Numbered from the stretch's first letter, positions 1-9,368 are shown. The stretch is DNA of 64,000 nt from Pseudomonas fulva (GCF_015680705.1 NZ_JADNYP010000008.1:124001-188000); one strand, 5' to 3'. Notes: generated by a model not told the origin, from the letters alone. Translations and numbers: made by a program.

Positions 1-780
1 TCGCCGGTAGCCGAAGCGCTGAATGTCGGCAGCCTCGATATCGGTCTGCTGGGCGATGCGCCGCCGCTGTTCCTCGGCGCGCTGGGCGCGCCGATCAAGG
101 TGATTGCCGTGAGCCGGCAGAACTTGCAAGGCGTGGCCATCCTCGTGCGCAAGGATGCCTCCATACACAGCCTCGAAGACCTGCGCGGCAAGCGCGCGGC
201 CATCTGGAAAGGCTCCTGGAGCCAGCAGTTGCTGTTCACCGCCCTGGATCAGGCCGGGGTGGCGCGTGATTCGCTTGAGCTGCGTTACCTCAGCGCGCTG
301 GACGCTTCGCACGCCCTCGATGGCGGCTCGGTGGACGTCATCTCTACCTGGGAGCCCTACGTCACCCAGCAGGAGCGTCAGGGAGCACGGGTGCTGGCCA
401 CTGCCGAGGGGCTGATACCGGCGCAGAGTTTCGTGGTCGCCAATGCCAAGGCCGTTCAGGCCAAGCGCGCCCAGATTGCCGATTTCCTGCAGCGCCTGAA
501 GCAGGCGCGTGCATGGACCCTGAGCGATCCGGCGCACACCGAGGCCTACGCCGATGCGTGGGCCAGACGCACCCGTGCCGATCGCGACATCGCTCGGGCC
601 TGGTTCGCCCGGGCGCGGACCGACGTGGCGGCGATCGACGACCCGGTCATCACCCAGGCACAGAAGACCGTCGATTTCTTCGCCGGTCTTGGATTGATCC
701 AAAGCTATCCGGCCGCCAGCTTGTTCGACGAGAGCTTTGCAGCGGCGCTGCAGCCGGCCACGGCGCCGGTCCGGCCATGA
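1..780 (+). CDS. ABC transporter substrate-binding protein, SsuA-like (5' end cut by window)
   Basis: The reading frame is open from base 1, so the N-terminus and signal peptide lie outside the window; 259 residues are visible. The segment LDIGLLGDAPPLF and the later DVISTWEPYVTQQE resemble aliphatic sulfonate/nitrate/taurine periplasmic binding proteins (SsuA/TauA type), which deliver ligand to an ABC permease. The ligand cannot be read from the sequence. The stop codon overlaps the start of the next gene (ATGA), so it is translationally coupled to a TctB-type membrane protein. That is unusual, because SsuA-like proteins normally pair with SsuBC and not with a tripartite tricarboxylate transporter. 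Any ssuBC partners would have to lie upstream. Confidence 0.8.
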   Translation, partial: SPVAEALNVGSLDIGLLGDAPPLFLGALGAPIKVIAVSRQNLQGVAILVRKDASIHSLEDLRGKRAAIWKGSWSQQLLFTALDQAGVARDSLELRYLSALDASHALDGGSVDVISTWEPYVTQQERQGARVLATAEGLIPAQSFVVANAKAVQAKRAQIADFLQRLKQARAWTLSDPAHTEAYADAWARRTRADRDIARAWFARARTDVAAIDDPVITQAQKTVDFFAGLGLIQSYPAASLFDESFAAALQPATAPVRP

Positions 781-1289
781 GCGGCTTGGGAGTGCTGCCA
801 GGGGTAGCTCCGAGGGTAGTCGACACAGGCGAAGTGATCGGCGGCGGGCTGTTCATGGCATTTGCGGCCCTAGGCATGGGACTGGCCAGCCAATACCCGT
901 TGGGTACGGCCATGCGCATGGGCGCCGGCTATTTCCCGCTGCTGGTATCGGGGTTGCTCGGTCTGTTGGGGGTGCTGCTGCTCTGGCGCGGCCTGGCCCG
1001 CCCGCAAGCTGCCCAGCTCGCGCCCGAGCATGAAGGCGCCGCGCCGGATCAGCCGCAGCCGCGCTGGCGGCCGGTGCTGATGGTCGGCGCCGGCGTGCTG
1101 GCCTTCGCCTGGTTGTTGCCAAGCCTGGGTCTGGCGCTGGCGACCGTGCTGCTGACCTTGCTCAGCGGCCTGGCCAGACGCCGCGCGCGCCTCGGCGAGC
1201 TGGCCTTGCTTGGCAGCGCGCTTGGCGCCTTCAGCGTGCTGGTATTCGCCTACGGCCTGGGCCTCAACCTGCCTGTGCTACCCGCCTGA
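777..1289 (+). CDS. tctB: Tripartite tricarboxylate transporter small membrane subunit, TctB family
   Basis: 170 residues with about four hydrophobic segments, the size and topology of the TctB family. The stretch containing GTAMRMGAGYFPLLVSGLL matches the conserved TctB signature (G-x-GYFP near the end of the first third). TctB forms the small inner-membrane part of the secondary transporter together with TctA, fed by a Bug-type binding protein (TctC). I chose the ATG at 777 because it overlaps the upstream stop codon. A longer upstream extension of the frame would lie inside the previous gene and has no coding character. tctA follows after nine bases. Confidence 0.85.
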   Translation: MSGLGVLPGVAPRVVDTGEVIGGGLFMAFAALGMGLASQYPLGTAMRMGAGYFPLLVSGLLGLLGVLLLWRGLARPQAAQLAPEHEGAAPDQPQPRWRPVLMVGAGVLAFAWLLPSLGLALATVLLTLLSGLARRRARLGELALLGSALGAFSVLVFAYGLGLNLPVLPA

Positions 1290-1298
1290 GGAGGCAAG

Positions 1299-2801
1299 AT
1301 GGAGTTGCTCGATCATCTGGGCCTGGGCCTGGAAACCGCCTTTACCTTCGACAATTTGCTGTACTGCCTGATCGGCGTGACCTTGGGCACCCTGGTAGGG
1401 GTGCTGCCCGGTCTTGGCCCGGTGGCCACCATCGCCATGCTGTTGCCGCTCACCTATGGACTGCAGCCGAACGCGGCGCTGATCATGCTGGCCGGGATCT
1501 ATTACGGTGCCCAGTACGGCGGCTCGACCACCGCGATCCTGGTCAACCTGCCTGGTGAATCCTCCTCGCTGGTCACCTGCCTGGACGGCCATGCGATGGC
1601 GCGCCAGGGCAGGGCGGGGACAGCGCTGGCGATCGCCGCCATCGGCTCGTTCGTCGCCGGTAGCCTGGCGATTCTTCTGCTGGCGGCCGCGGCCACGCCG
1701 CTGGCGGCGTTCGCCCTGAAGTTCGGGCCGGCCGAATACTGCTCGCTGATGCTGCTTGGCCTGGTGGCCGCCATCGTGCTGGCGCAGGGCGATTTGCTCA
1801 AGGCGCTGGCCATGACGGTGCTCGGGCTGTTGTTAGGACTGGTCGGTACCGACGTCCATTCAGGCGCAGAGCGCTTCACCTTCGGCCTGCCCCAACTGTC
1901 CGACGGCGTCAGCTTCGTGGTGATCTCGATGGGGCTGTTCGGGATCGCCGAGATCATCGTCAACCTCGAACGCGAGCAGGCTGCCCCAGCTCAGGTCGCG
2001 CCGATCGGCCGCCTGCTGCCCACGCGCGATGACTATCGAGGCGCCTGGAAGCCGATCCTGCGTGGCGGCAGCCTGGGTGGATTGCTGGGGATCCTGCCCG
2101 GTGGCGGTGCCATGCTCGGCGCCTTCGCCGCGTACATGGTGGAAAAGCGCCTGGCCAAGGACCCTTCGCGCTTTGGCAAGGGCGCCATTGAGGGAGTGGC
2201 TGCGCCTGAAGCAGCCAACAATGCCGGGGCGCAGACTTCGTTCATCCCGATGCTGGTGATGGGGCTGCCATCCAATGCGGTCATGGCGCTGATGGCCGGC
2301 GCCATGATGATCCATGGCATCGTGCCGGGGCCGCAGGTGATCGAAGAGCGCCCCGAGCTGTTCTGGGGCCTGGTGGTGAGCATGTGGATCGGCAACCTGC
2401 TGTTGCTGGCGTTGAACCTGCCCCTGGTGGGCCTGTGGGTGCGCCTGCTGTCGGTGCCTTATCGCCTCCTGTATCCAGCGATCCTGCTGTTCTGCTGCAT
2501 CGGCGTATACAGCCTCAACAACAGTCTGTTCGACGTCGGGCTGAGCATGGCTTTCGGTGTGCTTGGCTACCTGTTCATCAAGCTGCGCTGCGAGCCGGCG
2601 CCGCTGTTGCTCGGGTACGTCCTCGGCCCCTTGCTCGAAGAAAACCTGCGCCGGGCGATGCTGCTGTCGCGCGGCGATCCGAGCGTGTTCCTGACCCGTC
2701 CCATGAGCCTCACTCTGCTGCTGTTCGCAGCGCTGATGGTCTTCCTGCTGTTGTCGCCGCGACTGCGCAAGAGCCGTCAGGCCGCCTTCCGCGAAGACTA
2801 G
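1299..2801 (+). CDS. tctA: Tripartite tricarboxylate transporter large permease, TctA family
   Basis: 500 residues, the usual length for TctA, and almost entirely hydrophobic with about 12 predicted membrane segments. Family hallmarks are visible: GVLPGLGPVATIAMLLPLT near residue 35, YYGAQYGGSTTAILVNLPG near residue 70, and the second-half repeat GILPGGGAMLGAF followed by GVAAPEAANNAG. TctA is the channel-forming subunit that moves carboxylate-type substrates with a cation. A strong ribosome binding site (GAGGAGG) precedes the ATG. The gene lies between tctB and tctC in one operon; the substrate is unknown. Confidence 0.93.
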   Translation: MELLDHLGLGLETAFTFDNLLYCLIGVTLGTLVGVLPGLGPVATIAMLLPLTYGLQPNAALIMLAGIYYGAQYGGSTTAILVNLPGESSSLVTCLDGHAMARQGRAGTALAIAAIGSFVAGSLAILLLAAAATPLAAFALKFGPAEYCSLMLLGLVAAIVLAQGDLLKALAMTVLGLLLGLVGTDVHSGAERFTFGLPQLSDGVSFVVISMGLFGIAEIIVNLEREQAAPAQVAPIGRLLPTRDDYRGAWKPILRGGSLGGLLGILPGGGAMLGAFAAYMVEKRLAKDPSRFGKGAIEGVAAPEAANNAGAQTSFIPMLVMGLPSNAVMALMAGAMMIHGIVPGPQVIEERPELFWGLVVSMWIGNLLLLALNLPLVGLWVRLLSVPYRLLYPAILLFCCIGVYSLNNSLFDVGLSMAFGVLGYLFIKLRCEPAPLLLGYVLGPLLEENLRRAMLLSRGDPSVFLTRPMSLTLLLFAALMVFLLLSPRLRKSRQAAFRED

Positions 2802-2884
2802 GCCTGTACGAAAAGCCGCGCAGGCGCTTGCCGTACGCCGCCTGCAACGGTGCCACCCAACGATCATTCCTAGCGAGCCCGAGC

Positions 2885-3859
2885 ATGAAACCAGTGCATC
2901 GTCTTACCCTTGCCATCGCCACCTTGACACTGAGCGTCTGCGCCTTGGCCCAGGCCGACAACTACCCCAGCCGCCCCGTCACGCTGATCGTCCCGTTCCC
3001 GCCTGGCGGCGCCGCTGATACCGTTGGCCGCTACTACGCCGAGCACTTGTCAGTCTCGCTCGGCCAGCCAGTGATCATCGACAACAAGCCCGGTGCCGGC
3101 ACGGCCATCGCCGCCGAAGCTGCCGCCAAGGCCAGGCCGGACGGCTACACCCTGTCGCTGGCCACGGTCGGCCAGCTGGCGATCCTGCCCAACCTGCAGG
3201 CTGACTTGCGCTACGACCCGGTGCGGGACTTCACCCCGGTCGCCTTGCTCGCCTCGGTGCCCAACGTGGTCGCCGTCGGCGCCGCCTCCACGGCGGACAC
3301 CCTGCAGACGCTGATCCAACAGGCCAAGCGCAGGCCAGGCGAACTGAGCTACTCCTCCTGCGGCAACGGCACGCTTTGCCATCTCTCGGGCGAGCTGTTG
3401 AAGAAGCTGGCCGGGATCGACCTGCTGCATGTGCCTTTCAAGGGCAGTGCGCCGGCGGTCACTGGTCTGCTCGGCGGCGAGGTGGATGTCGCAGTGGATA
3501 CCCTCACCGTCCTGGCGCCACAGATCCAGGCCGGCAAGCTCAAGGGGCTGGTGCTGACCAGTGCCGACCGTTCGCCACTGTTGCCTGACGTGCCCAGCGC
3601 CCCGCAAGCCGGCCTGCCAGACTTCGTCGCTTCCGGCTGGTTCGGCGTGGTGCTGCCCAAGGGCGCCGATCCAGCCCTGGTGCAGCGTCTGGCCGGCGAG
3701 ATCGAAACCATCGCCGCCAGACCAGAGACCATCGAGCGCTTCGGCCAACAGGGCATCAGCGTCGAACACAGCACACCAGAGAGCTTCGCCAGGACCATCG
3801 ATCAGGACAGGGCGCGCTGGGGCGAGGTGACCAAGGCCGCTCAAGTACGAATCGAGTGA
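2885..3859 (+). CDS. tctC: Bug-family tripartite tricarboxylate transporter substrate-binding protein (TctC)
   Basis: 324 residues starting with a classical signal peptide (MKPVHRLTLAIATLTL, cleavage likely after AQA). The mature protein begins DNYPSRPVTLIVPFPPGGAADT, the diagnostic Bug/TctC start, in which the PFPPGG loop binds the carboxylate of the ligand. PFKGSAPAVTGLLGGEVD and the LPDVPSAPQAGLPDF segment are further family marks. It captures the ligand in the periplasm for TctAB. The ATG at 2885 is the only start giving a signal peptide; the frame is open far upstream, but that part overlaps tctA. The gene lies 83 bases after tctA and about 90 bases before the monooxygenase gene. Confidence 0.92.
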   Translation: MKPVHRLTLAIATLTLSVCALAQADNYPSRPVTLIVPFPPGGAADTVGRYYAEHLSVSLGQPVIIDNKPGAGTAIAAEAAAKARPDGYTLSLATVGQLAILPNLQADLRYDPVRDFTPVALLASVPNVVAVGAASTADTLQTLIQQAKRRPGELSYSSCGNGTLCHLSGELLKKLAGIDLLHVPFKGSAPAVTGLLGGEVDVAVDTLTVLAPQIQAGKLKGLVLTSADRSPLLPDVPSAPQAGLPDFVASGWFGVVLPKGADPALVQRLAGEIETIAARPETIERFGQQGISVEHSTPESFARTIDQDRARWGEVTKAAQVRIE

Positions 3860-3952
3860 CGGACCAGCCACGAATCATTCGCAACCTGAACCGCGGCGGG
3901 CACTGCGGCGCGCCCGCCCGTTGGCCCGTAAGTAGAACGATCGGAGAGTGAC

Positions 3953-5278
3953 ATGAGCGAGAGAAAGATCAAATTAGGCGCCTTGCCCATGGGCTGTGGT
4001 GGCCCTGGCCAACACAACCTGTGGCTGGACCCGCAGTTGCCGGCAGACGCCAGCGTCAACATCGACTGGTACATCGACATCGCCCGCCAGGCCGAGGCGG
4101 CGCTGTTCGACCTGATGTTCATCGTCGACAGCCAGTTCATCACCCCCGGTTCGCCCTCGCACTACCTCAACCGCCTGGAGCCGTTGACCCTGCTTTCGGC
4201 GCTGGCGGTGAGCACGCGACAGATCGGCCTGGTCGGCACCCTGACCACCTCCTACCACGAACCCTATGACGTGGCCCGCCGGCTGGCCTCGCTGGATCTG
4301 ATCAGCAAGGGCCGTGCCGGCTGGAACGTGGTCACCAGCGGTGATGCCGGGACCGCTGGCAACTATGGTCGCGACGAGCACTACGACTACGATACCCGCC
4401 ATGCCCGCGCGCTTGAGCATGTCCAGGTGGTACAAGGACTTTGGCATTCCTACGAAGACGATGCGTTCGTGCGCGACCGTGCCACTGGCAGCTTCCTCGA
4501 TACGTCGAAGATGCACGCTCTGCATCACAAGGGCGAATATTTCTCGGTAGTCGGGCCGCTGAACATCCAGCGTTCGCCGCAAGGCCAGCCGGTGATCTTC
4601 CAGGCTGGCGACTCGGAGCAAGGGCGCGACCTCGGTGCGCGCACCGCCGACGTGGTCTTCACCCATGCCGCGAGCGTGGAGCAAGGGCAGGCGTTCTATC
4701 GCGACATCAAGACTCGCGCGGCCCGGCTCGGGCGTGACCCCGAGCAACTGCTGATTCTGCCTGGCGCGCAGATTCATATCGGCGACAACGATGCCCATGC
4801 ACGGGAGATCGAACGGCACTACCACCATCTGGACCATAGCTTCGAGCAGGCGCTCAAGGAGTTCGGCCGCAATTTCGGCTGGCATGATTTCAGCCAGTAC
4901 GATCTGGACGCGCCGTTCCCTCAGCACAGCCTCGAGCATGCCCGCAGCAGCTTTTTCACCGCGGCCAAGCGCATCGCCGATCAGGCACGCGAGCAGGGCT
5001 TGAGCTTGCGCCAGGCCGTGGAGTTCGGGCGCCTGTTGCGTCCCGGTGCCTTCGTCGGCTCGGCGCAAACCGTGGCGGCACGCATGACCGAATGGTTCCA
5101 GGCGCGAGCGCTGGATGGGTTCAACATCTACATAGGCCATCCCGAGCAGTTCCGGCGCTTTACCCGGGAGGTGGTACCACTGTTGCAGGAACGCGGGGTG
5201 TATCGGACGGCTTACGAAGGTTCAACCTTGCGTGAGAGCCTGGGCCTGGCCATCCCGCGCTTCGCGAGTCTTTCGTGA
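3953..5278 (+). CDS. FMN-dependent monooxygenase, NtaA/SnaA/DszA/SoxA family
   Basis: 441 residues, the normal length for this branch of bacterial luciferase-like monooxygenases, which use FMNH2 supplied by a separate reductase to oxidise compounds such as nitrilotriacetate, EDTA or organosulfur molecules. The segments GWNVVTSGDAGTAGNYG (about residue 120) and RYDYD-like DEHYDYDTRHARALEH are typical of the family, as is the C-terminal GFNIYIGHPEQFRRFTREVVPLLQERG. GGAG stands before the ATG. Its position directly after a tct transporter and an SsuA-like protein suggests that the imported compound is its substrate. No flavin reductase is seen nearby. The substrate is unknown. Confidence 0.88.
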   Translation: MSERKIKLGALPMGCGGPGQHNLWLDPQLPADASVNIDWYIDIARQAEAALFDLMFIVDSQFITPGSPSHYLNRLEPLTLLSALAVSTRQIGLVGTLTTSYHEPYDVARRLASLDLISKGRAGWNVVTSGDAGTAGNYGRDEHYDYDTRHARALEHVQVVQGLWHSYEDDAFVRDRATGSFLDTSKMHALHHKGEYFSVVGPLNIQRSPQGQPVIFQAGDSEQGRDLGARTADVVFTHAASVEQGQAFYRDIKTRAARLGRDPEQLLILPGAQIHIGDNDAHAREIERHYHHLDHSFEQALKEFGRNFGWHDFSQYDLDAPFPQHSLEHARSSFFTAAKRIADQAREQGLSLRQAVEFGRLLRPGAFVGSAQTVAARMTEWFQARALDGFNIYIGHPEQFRRFTREVVPLLQERGVYRTAYEGSTLRESLGLAIPRFASLS

Positions 5279-5305
5279 GCAGCGCAGCACAGCCCGTCGC
5301 TGCGC

Positions 5306-6379
5306 TCATGCAGGAGCAGGGCCTAGGCCAGGCCCCGTGGCATCGGCCGTATCCCCAGACCGCAGGTACTGTTGGTAGAACGCTTCGGCGGCAAGGTTCT
5401 TGTGCTTGGCCTCGAACATCAGGTCGAAGCGATCCAGAAAACACAAGGCATAGCGGTTGGTCCAGTCGTTCCACATCCGTTCGCTGTGCAGGTAGAGGTC
5501 GCGCTTGTTGACCTGTTGCAGCAGCGCCGGGATCTCCAGCTTGTGCTGGGCATCGAAGCCCAGCGCCTGCAGGCGCTCCGGCGGTTGCGAGTAGTGCATC
5601 ACCGGCCGTACGCCGCGCCAGCTGTCGACGATCCTGGCCACCCGTGGGTCCTGGGGATCGATGTAGTCGCCCTCGTGGATCCAGCAGTGGTGAATGTCCA
5701 GCACCACCGGTGCCAGGTCCGCCATCTGCAGGCAGTCATCCACTCCATAGGTCTTCTCGTCGTTCTCCAGGGTGATGGTGTTGCGGGCCACCTGAGACAG
5801 ACGTGGCCAGACCGCCCGCATGCCAGCGACGCCCAGGCGGCCGGCGATGTGCACATTGCACTTGAAGTCTTGGAAACGCTGGCCGTAGCCCATCATGCGG
5901 ATCATGTCGGCGTGATACTCGAATTCGGCCAGGCTGTTCTCCACCACCTCGGGGCGATCCGAGCCCAGCACGCAATACTGGCCGGGGTGAAAGGACAGAC
6001 GGATGTCGAACTGGCGGGCCCGCTCGCCGATGCGCGCGAAGCGTCGCTGCAATTGGGCCTGCACGTCGGGCGCCTGGTAGAAGGAAGCGACCTGTGGATG
6101 GCTGTACAACGGCAGCAGGTCGCTGCTCAGGCGCACCATGCGCAACATCGCCGGAAGCGTGGCGACATGATCGAGCAGCCGCAGCTGGGCCTCAAGGTTG
6201 TGTTCCATCAGCTCCAGCAGCTTGCCGCGGGCGGCCTCCAGGCCCGCGCCGTTGATCCAGCGCAGAGTGGTCGTGCGCGGGTTGAAGGTGCGCTCGATGG
6301 CTTCGAGTTCCTTGGCCGACAGGCTGCGGTGCGGATGACGATACTGGCAGGCAAAGCCCAGACGGGCGGTGACGGACAT
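5306..6379 (-). CDS. uvsE: UV damage endonuclease UvsE/UvdE
   Basis: 357 residues. The N-terminus ARLGFACQYRHP, the central RLSFHPGQYCVLGSDRPEVVENSLAEF and the ITLENDEKTYGVDDCL and LDIHHCWIHEGD blocks match the UvdE TIM-barrel endonucleases, which nick DNA 5' of UV photoproducts using metal ions held by His, Glu and Asp residues in these motifs. The ATG at 6379 is preceded by AGGA at seven-base spacing, whereas the in-frame GTG six codons upstream has no ribosome binding site. It is convergent with the monooxygenase gene and separated from it by a short 7-bp stem (5281-5306). It acts alone as an alternative excision repair entry enzyme. Confidence 0.92.
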   Translation of the reverse strand: MSVTARLGFACQYRHPHRSLSAKELEAIERTFNPRTTTLRWINGAGLEAARGKLLELMEHNLEAQLRLLDHVATLPAMLRMVRLSSDLLPLYSHPQVASFYQAPDVQAQLQRRFARIGERARQFDIRLSFHPGQYCVLGSDRPEVVENSLAEFEYHADMIRMMGYGQRFQDFKCNVHIAGRLGVAGMRAVWPRLSQVARNTITLENDEKTYGVDDCLQMADLAPVVLDIHHCWIHEGDYIDPQDPRVARIVDSWRGVRPVMHYSQPPERLQALGFDAQHKLEIPALLQQVNKRDLYLHSERMWNDWTNRYALCFLDRFDLMFEAKHKNLAAEAFYQQYLRSGDTADATGPGLGPAPA

Positions 6380-6587
6380 GAGCGATTCCTGGTTCACGAG
6401 CGTTTCAGGTAGACCGCCGGATGCAGGCTTATGATCCCTGGGGCTGGCCTAATACCAGGATCCGGCGCGGACATGCCGCACCTGCGCCTGCCGGAAGAAA
6501 ACATGAAAGTGGCCATTTATGCTGCGTTGTCTGCGGGCTGCCGTGCCAACCGGGTGGGCAGGCTCATTTGTGACCGGGCGCACCGTC

Positions 6588-8159
6588 CTATGCCTGCTCG
6601 ACCCGGTTGCGCCCGCGTTGCTTGGCCAGGTAAAGGGCGCGGTCCGCCTCGCTGATGGTCTGGGCCGGTTGCGTCTGCTGCTCGGGACTCCAATGCGCCA
6701 CGCCCAGGGAAAGGGTGATCGCTCCGACCGGTTCGATCGGCGTCCCTTCGACGCAGGCGCGCAGCCGTTCGGCCACGCCCGCGGCGACTGCCAGGCTGGC
6801 GCCGGGTAGCAGCATCAGGAATTCCTCGCCGCCGGTACGGCATGACAAGTCGCCTTCCCGGCAGCCACTGCGCATCAGCTCGGCGAGCTTGCGCAGCACG
6901 CTGTCGCCGACGTCGTGCCCATGGCCATCGTTGACCCGCTTGAAATGATCGATATCCAGCAGGATGACCGAGAACTGCCGTGCCTCGGCCTGCAGCAGCG
7001 CCAGGCTCTGCTCCAGGCCACGACGGTTGACCAGCCCGGTCAGCGGGTCGGTCTGGGCGTCGCGGTTGAGCCGGCCGATGCGCTCTTGCAGCAGGTTGAG
7101 GCCGAACAGCAAGGCGCGCTTGAGTTCGGCGACCTCGAAGTACCAGGCACGCACACCGTGGATCTGCTCGCGGGTTTGCGCTTCGTCCATCTCCCGCGCG
7201 CCGGCGGCCAGCTGCCAGAGCGGCCTGGCGATGGTCAGCGCCAGCCACCAGAGGATCAGGCTGCCGAGCAGCACCAGCGGGGCGGAGACGCCGATCACGC
7301 TGAGGATCAGGCTGCGCAGGGGGGCGATGGTCTTTTCCAGGGGCTGCTGGGCGACCACGCCCCAGCCCGTGCTCGGCACGATGGCGAAGCCAGCGAGCAT
7401 GTCCACCCCGTAGCTGTTGGTCACCCGTCGCGTGCCGCTGGATTGTTTGGCCAGGTCGTCGAGCATCGGATTGCCGACCACTCGCGTGCCGACCCGCTGC
7501 GGATCGGGGTGGTAGAGCAGGCGCAGGTTACGGTCGACCACGTAGAGATACGAGCCGTCCTTGTAGAAATGCTGGCCAAGCAAGGTATTGAGGATGTTGT
7601 GCTCACGCAGGTAGAGGCTGCCGCCGACATACCCCTGGTAGTTGCCCTGTGCGTCGTAGATGGGGTGGGACAGCACCACCACCAGGTTGTTGGCCACCGA
7701 CAGGTAGGGCGCCGAGACGATCGGCCGCCGCTCGTGCAAGGCTTCGCGCGCGCCGGGGTTCTGCAGCTGCTTGCCGATGGTGGTGTGCATGGCGGCAGGC
7801 GAGATGGCGCGCATGACGCCACGTGCATCGACCACGAAGGTCGAATTGAAGGCACTGCTTTGCTGCAACAGGCGGTCGGTTTCTTCCAGCAAGGCGCCTG
7901 GGTCGTCCAGCTGACGAGCCTGGACCGTGGCACTGACGGCCAGCTGCTTCATGGCGCTGCCGATGAAGGCCTCGCTGATCGAAGCGAGCTTGGCGGCATA
8001 CACGCGATTGGACTCGAGCGCGTGGTCGATCAGCAGCTGGCGCTGCACCCGATAGCTGGCGAAATAGCTGGTAAACAGCATGACCAGCGCGGTAAGCGCC
8101 GACAGGACCAGGATCAGCGTGCGCAGATCCAGCCGCAGTCCTTGCTTGGCGTGTGGCAC
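6588..8159 (-). CDS. Membrane-anchored diguanylate cyclase with periplasmic Cache-type sensor
   Basis: 523 residues: an N-terminal membrane segment (about 10-35), a periplasmic sensor of about 240 residues resembling dCache domains, a second membrane segment, a HAMP-like linker, and a C-terminal GGDEF domain. The active-site motif is GGEEF (443-447), which is competent for c-di-GMP synthesis. The inhibitory I-site RxxD is present as REGD (434-437), so product feedback is expected. No EAL domain follows. I prefer the GTG at 8159 because GAGG lies at good spacing; a TTG eight codons upstream is less supported. The signal sensed is unknown. The likely output is attachment or biofilm control. Confidence 0.92.
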   Translation of the reverse strand: MPHAKQGLRLDLRTLILVLSALTALVMLFTSYFASYRVQRQLLIDHALESNRVYAAKLASISEAFIGSAMKQLAVSATVQARQLDDPGALLEETDRLLQQSSAFNSTFVVDARGVMRAISPAAMHTTIGKQLQNPGAREALHERRPIVSAPYLSVANNLVVVLSHPIYDAQGNYQGYVGGSLYLREHNILNTLLGQHFYKDGSYLYVVDRNLRLLYHPDPQRVGTRVVGNPMLDDLAKQSSGTRRVTNSYGVDMLAGFAIVPSTGWGVVAQQPLEKTIAPLRSLILSVIGVSAPLVLLGSLILWWLALTIARPLWQLAAGAREMDEAQTREQIHGVRAWYFEVAELKRALLFGLNLLQERIGRLNRDAQTDPLTGLVNRRGLEQSLALLQAEARQFSVILLDIDHFKRVNDGHGHDVGDSVLRKLAELMRSGCREGDLSCRTGGEEFLMLLPGASLAVAAGVAERLRACVEGTPIEPVGAITLSLGVAHWSPEQQTQPAQTISEADRALYLAKQRGRNRVEQA

Positions 8160-8253
8160 GGCTGACCTCGGGCGTAGTGGCAAAGCGCGCTACCTTAACG
8201 GTTTCTCGAGACGCAGGCCATGCTGCGAGGGAGGCGATCGCGGCGGAATCGAT

Positions 8254-8730
8254 TCACTGCCTGGCCGCTTCCAGGCTGTCCAGTTCCGTCTCGACCTGCT
8301 GCATCCTGGCCTTGGCTCGGGCCTGCGCCTGACGGTCCTGCGCGCGCTGCTCCATCAGGCGCGTCAGTTTCTGGCTGACCTGGCGACCTTCGTCGGTCTG
8401 GTTCAGCGCTCGGGCCCGGGCGGGGTCGCCGGTGGCGGCGACGATGATGGCGAACTCGGCATCGGAGAAATTGGCCTCGCTATACAGCTCGAGCAAGTCC
8501 TGGCGCTGGTCCTCGACCGTCAGGTTGCGACGCAGCACCTGCTCGATATCGGCCAGGGCCAGATCAGGGTGGCTGGGCGAGAGCAGCTCGGCCATCTTGT
8601 CGATGTTGTGTTCGTAGGCGTCCTGCAAGGGCAGCTCGGCGAGGATCTTCTCGTCCCGGCTCTGCTGCGGTTCGCAGGCGGCCAGCAGGCCAAGGAGCAA
8701 CCACAACGACAGCTTCGTCAGCTTGGACAT
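8254..8730 (-). CDS. Small lipoprotein of unknown function
   Basis: 158 residues. The start at 8730 gives a short lipoprotein signal peptide ending in the lipobox LLAAC, so the mature protein should be lipidated on Cys18 or thereabouts and anchored in the membrane. The rest is charged and largely helical, rich in Glu, Gln, Arg and Ala, with a possible coiled coil at the C-terminus (RLMEQRAQDRQAQARAKARM). I do not recognise a named family. An in-frame upstream start would place charged residues before the signal peptide and is unlikely. It stands alone between the diguanylate cyclase and a divergent GNAT gene. Confidence 0.75.
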   Translation of the reverse strand: MSKLTKLSLWLLLGLLAACEPQQSRDEKILAELPLQDAYEHNIDKMAELLSPSHPDLALADIEQVLRRNLTVEDQRQDLLELYSEANFSDAEFAIIVAATGDPARARALNQTDEGRQVSQKLTRLMEQRAQDRQAQARAKARMQQVETELDSLEAARQ

Positions 8731-8861
8731 GCAACGATCTCGACAACGCACGGAGCCATGAGTGTAACCCAAGCCAGCGTCCAGGACGGGCCTGCAGCGA
8801 TTGCGGCGAGGCGCGCGCTCAGGTAGAACCCTTGGGGTCTTCCTCGCCTGGCCATCTGCCC

Positions 8862-9368
8862 ATGTCGATTGCTGCCTGTACCTTCCATGACGTCACGCCA
8901 GAAGCCAGTGGCGAAGTCGTGTCCTTCGTCGACGCGGCGCGCCGCGAGCTGTTCCCTATGCTCGCCGACGCGCCCCTGCCGCCGGACCTGGCGCGTTTCG
9001 AGCAGACCTACCTCGAGGGCCGGGGACGCTTCCTGGTGGCGCGTGACCAGGGACGCCTGGTCGCCGCCATCGGCTACCTGCCCTACGATCATCGCTTCGC
9101 TCAGCTCGATTATCGGAGCCGACGCACCGTCGAAGTGGTGCGCCTGTTCGTGGCGCCCGGTTACCGAAGGGGCGGCCTGGCCGGCCGGCTGTTCAACACG
9201 CTGCGCGACGGGGCCAGGGCTGACGGGGTAGAGTGCCTGTACCTGCATACGCATCCTTTCTTGCCTGGCGCGATCGACTTTTGGAAAAAGCAGGGCTTCG
9301 AGGTGGTCGACATCGAAGACGATCCGCTGTGGCAAACCACGCACATGCACCAGCAGCTGGTGGCCTAG
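8862..9368 (+). CDS. GNAT family N-acetyltransferase
   Basis: 168 residues with one GNAT fold. The acetyl-CoA binding segment VAPGYRRGGLAGRLFNTLRD (about residues 97-116) carries the R-x-x-G-x-[GA] pattern. It is followed by ECLYLHTHPFLPGAIDFWKKQGFEVVD, the usual beta-strand and final helix of the family. Such enzymes move an acetyl group from acetyl-CoA to an amine, but the acceptor is not predictable here. The ATG at 8862 is the first ATG in frame; no clear ribosome binding site precedes it. The gene is convergent with the oprD-like gene. Confidence 0.85.
   Translation: MSIAACTFHDVTPEASGEVVSFVDAARRELFPMLADAPLPPDLARFEQTYLEGRGRFLVARDQGRLVAAIGYLPYDHRFAQLDYRSRRTVEVVRLFVAPGYRRGGLAGRLFNTLRDGARADGVECLYLHTHPFLPGAIDFWKKQGFEVVDIEDDPLWQTTHMHQQLVA

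Noticed and set aside
1860-2867. 335-codon minus-strand frame opposite tctA
   Set aside because: Antisense of a membrane protein gene, no start signal and no family.
3895-3918. 7-bp GC-rich stem after tctC as a terminator
   Set aside because: There is no T-run, and the monooxygenase gene follows closely with a good ribosome binding site; transcription probably continues.
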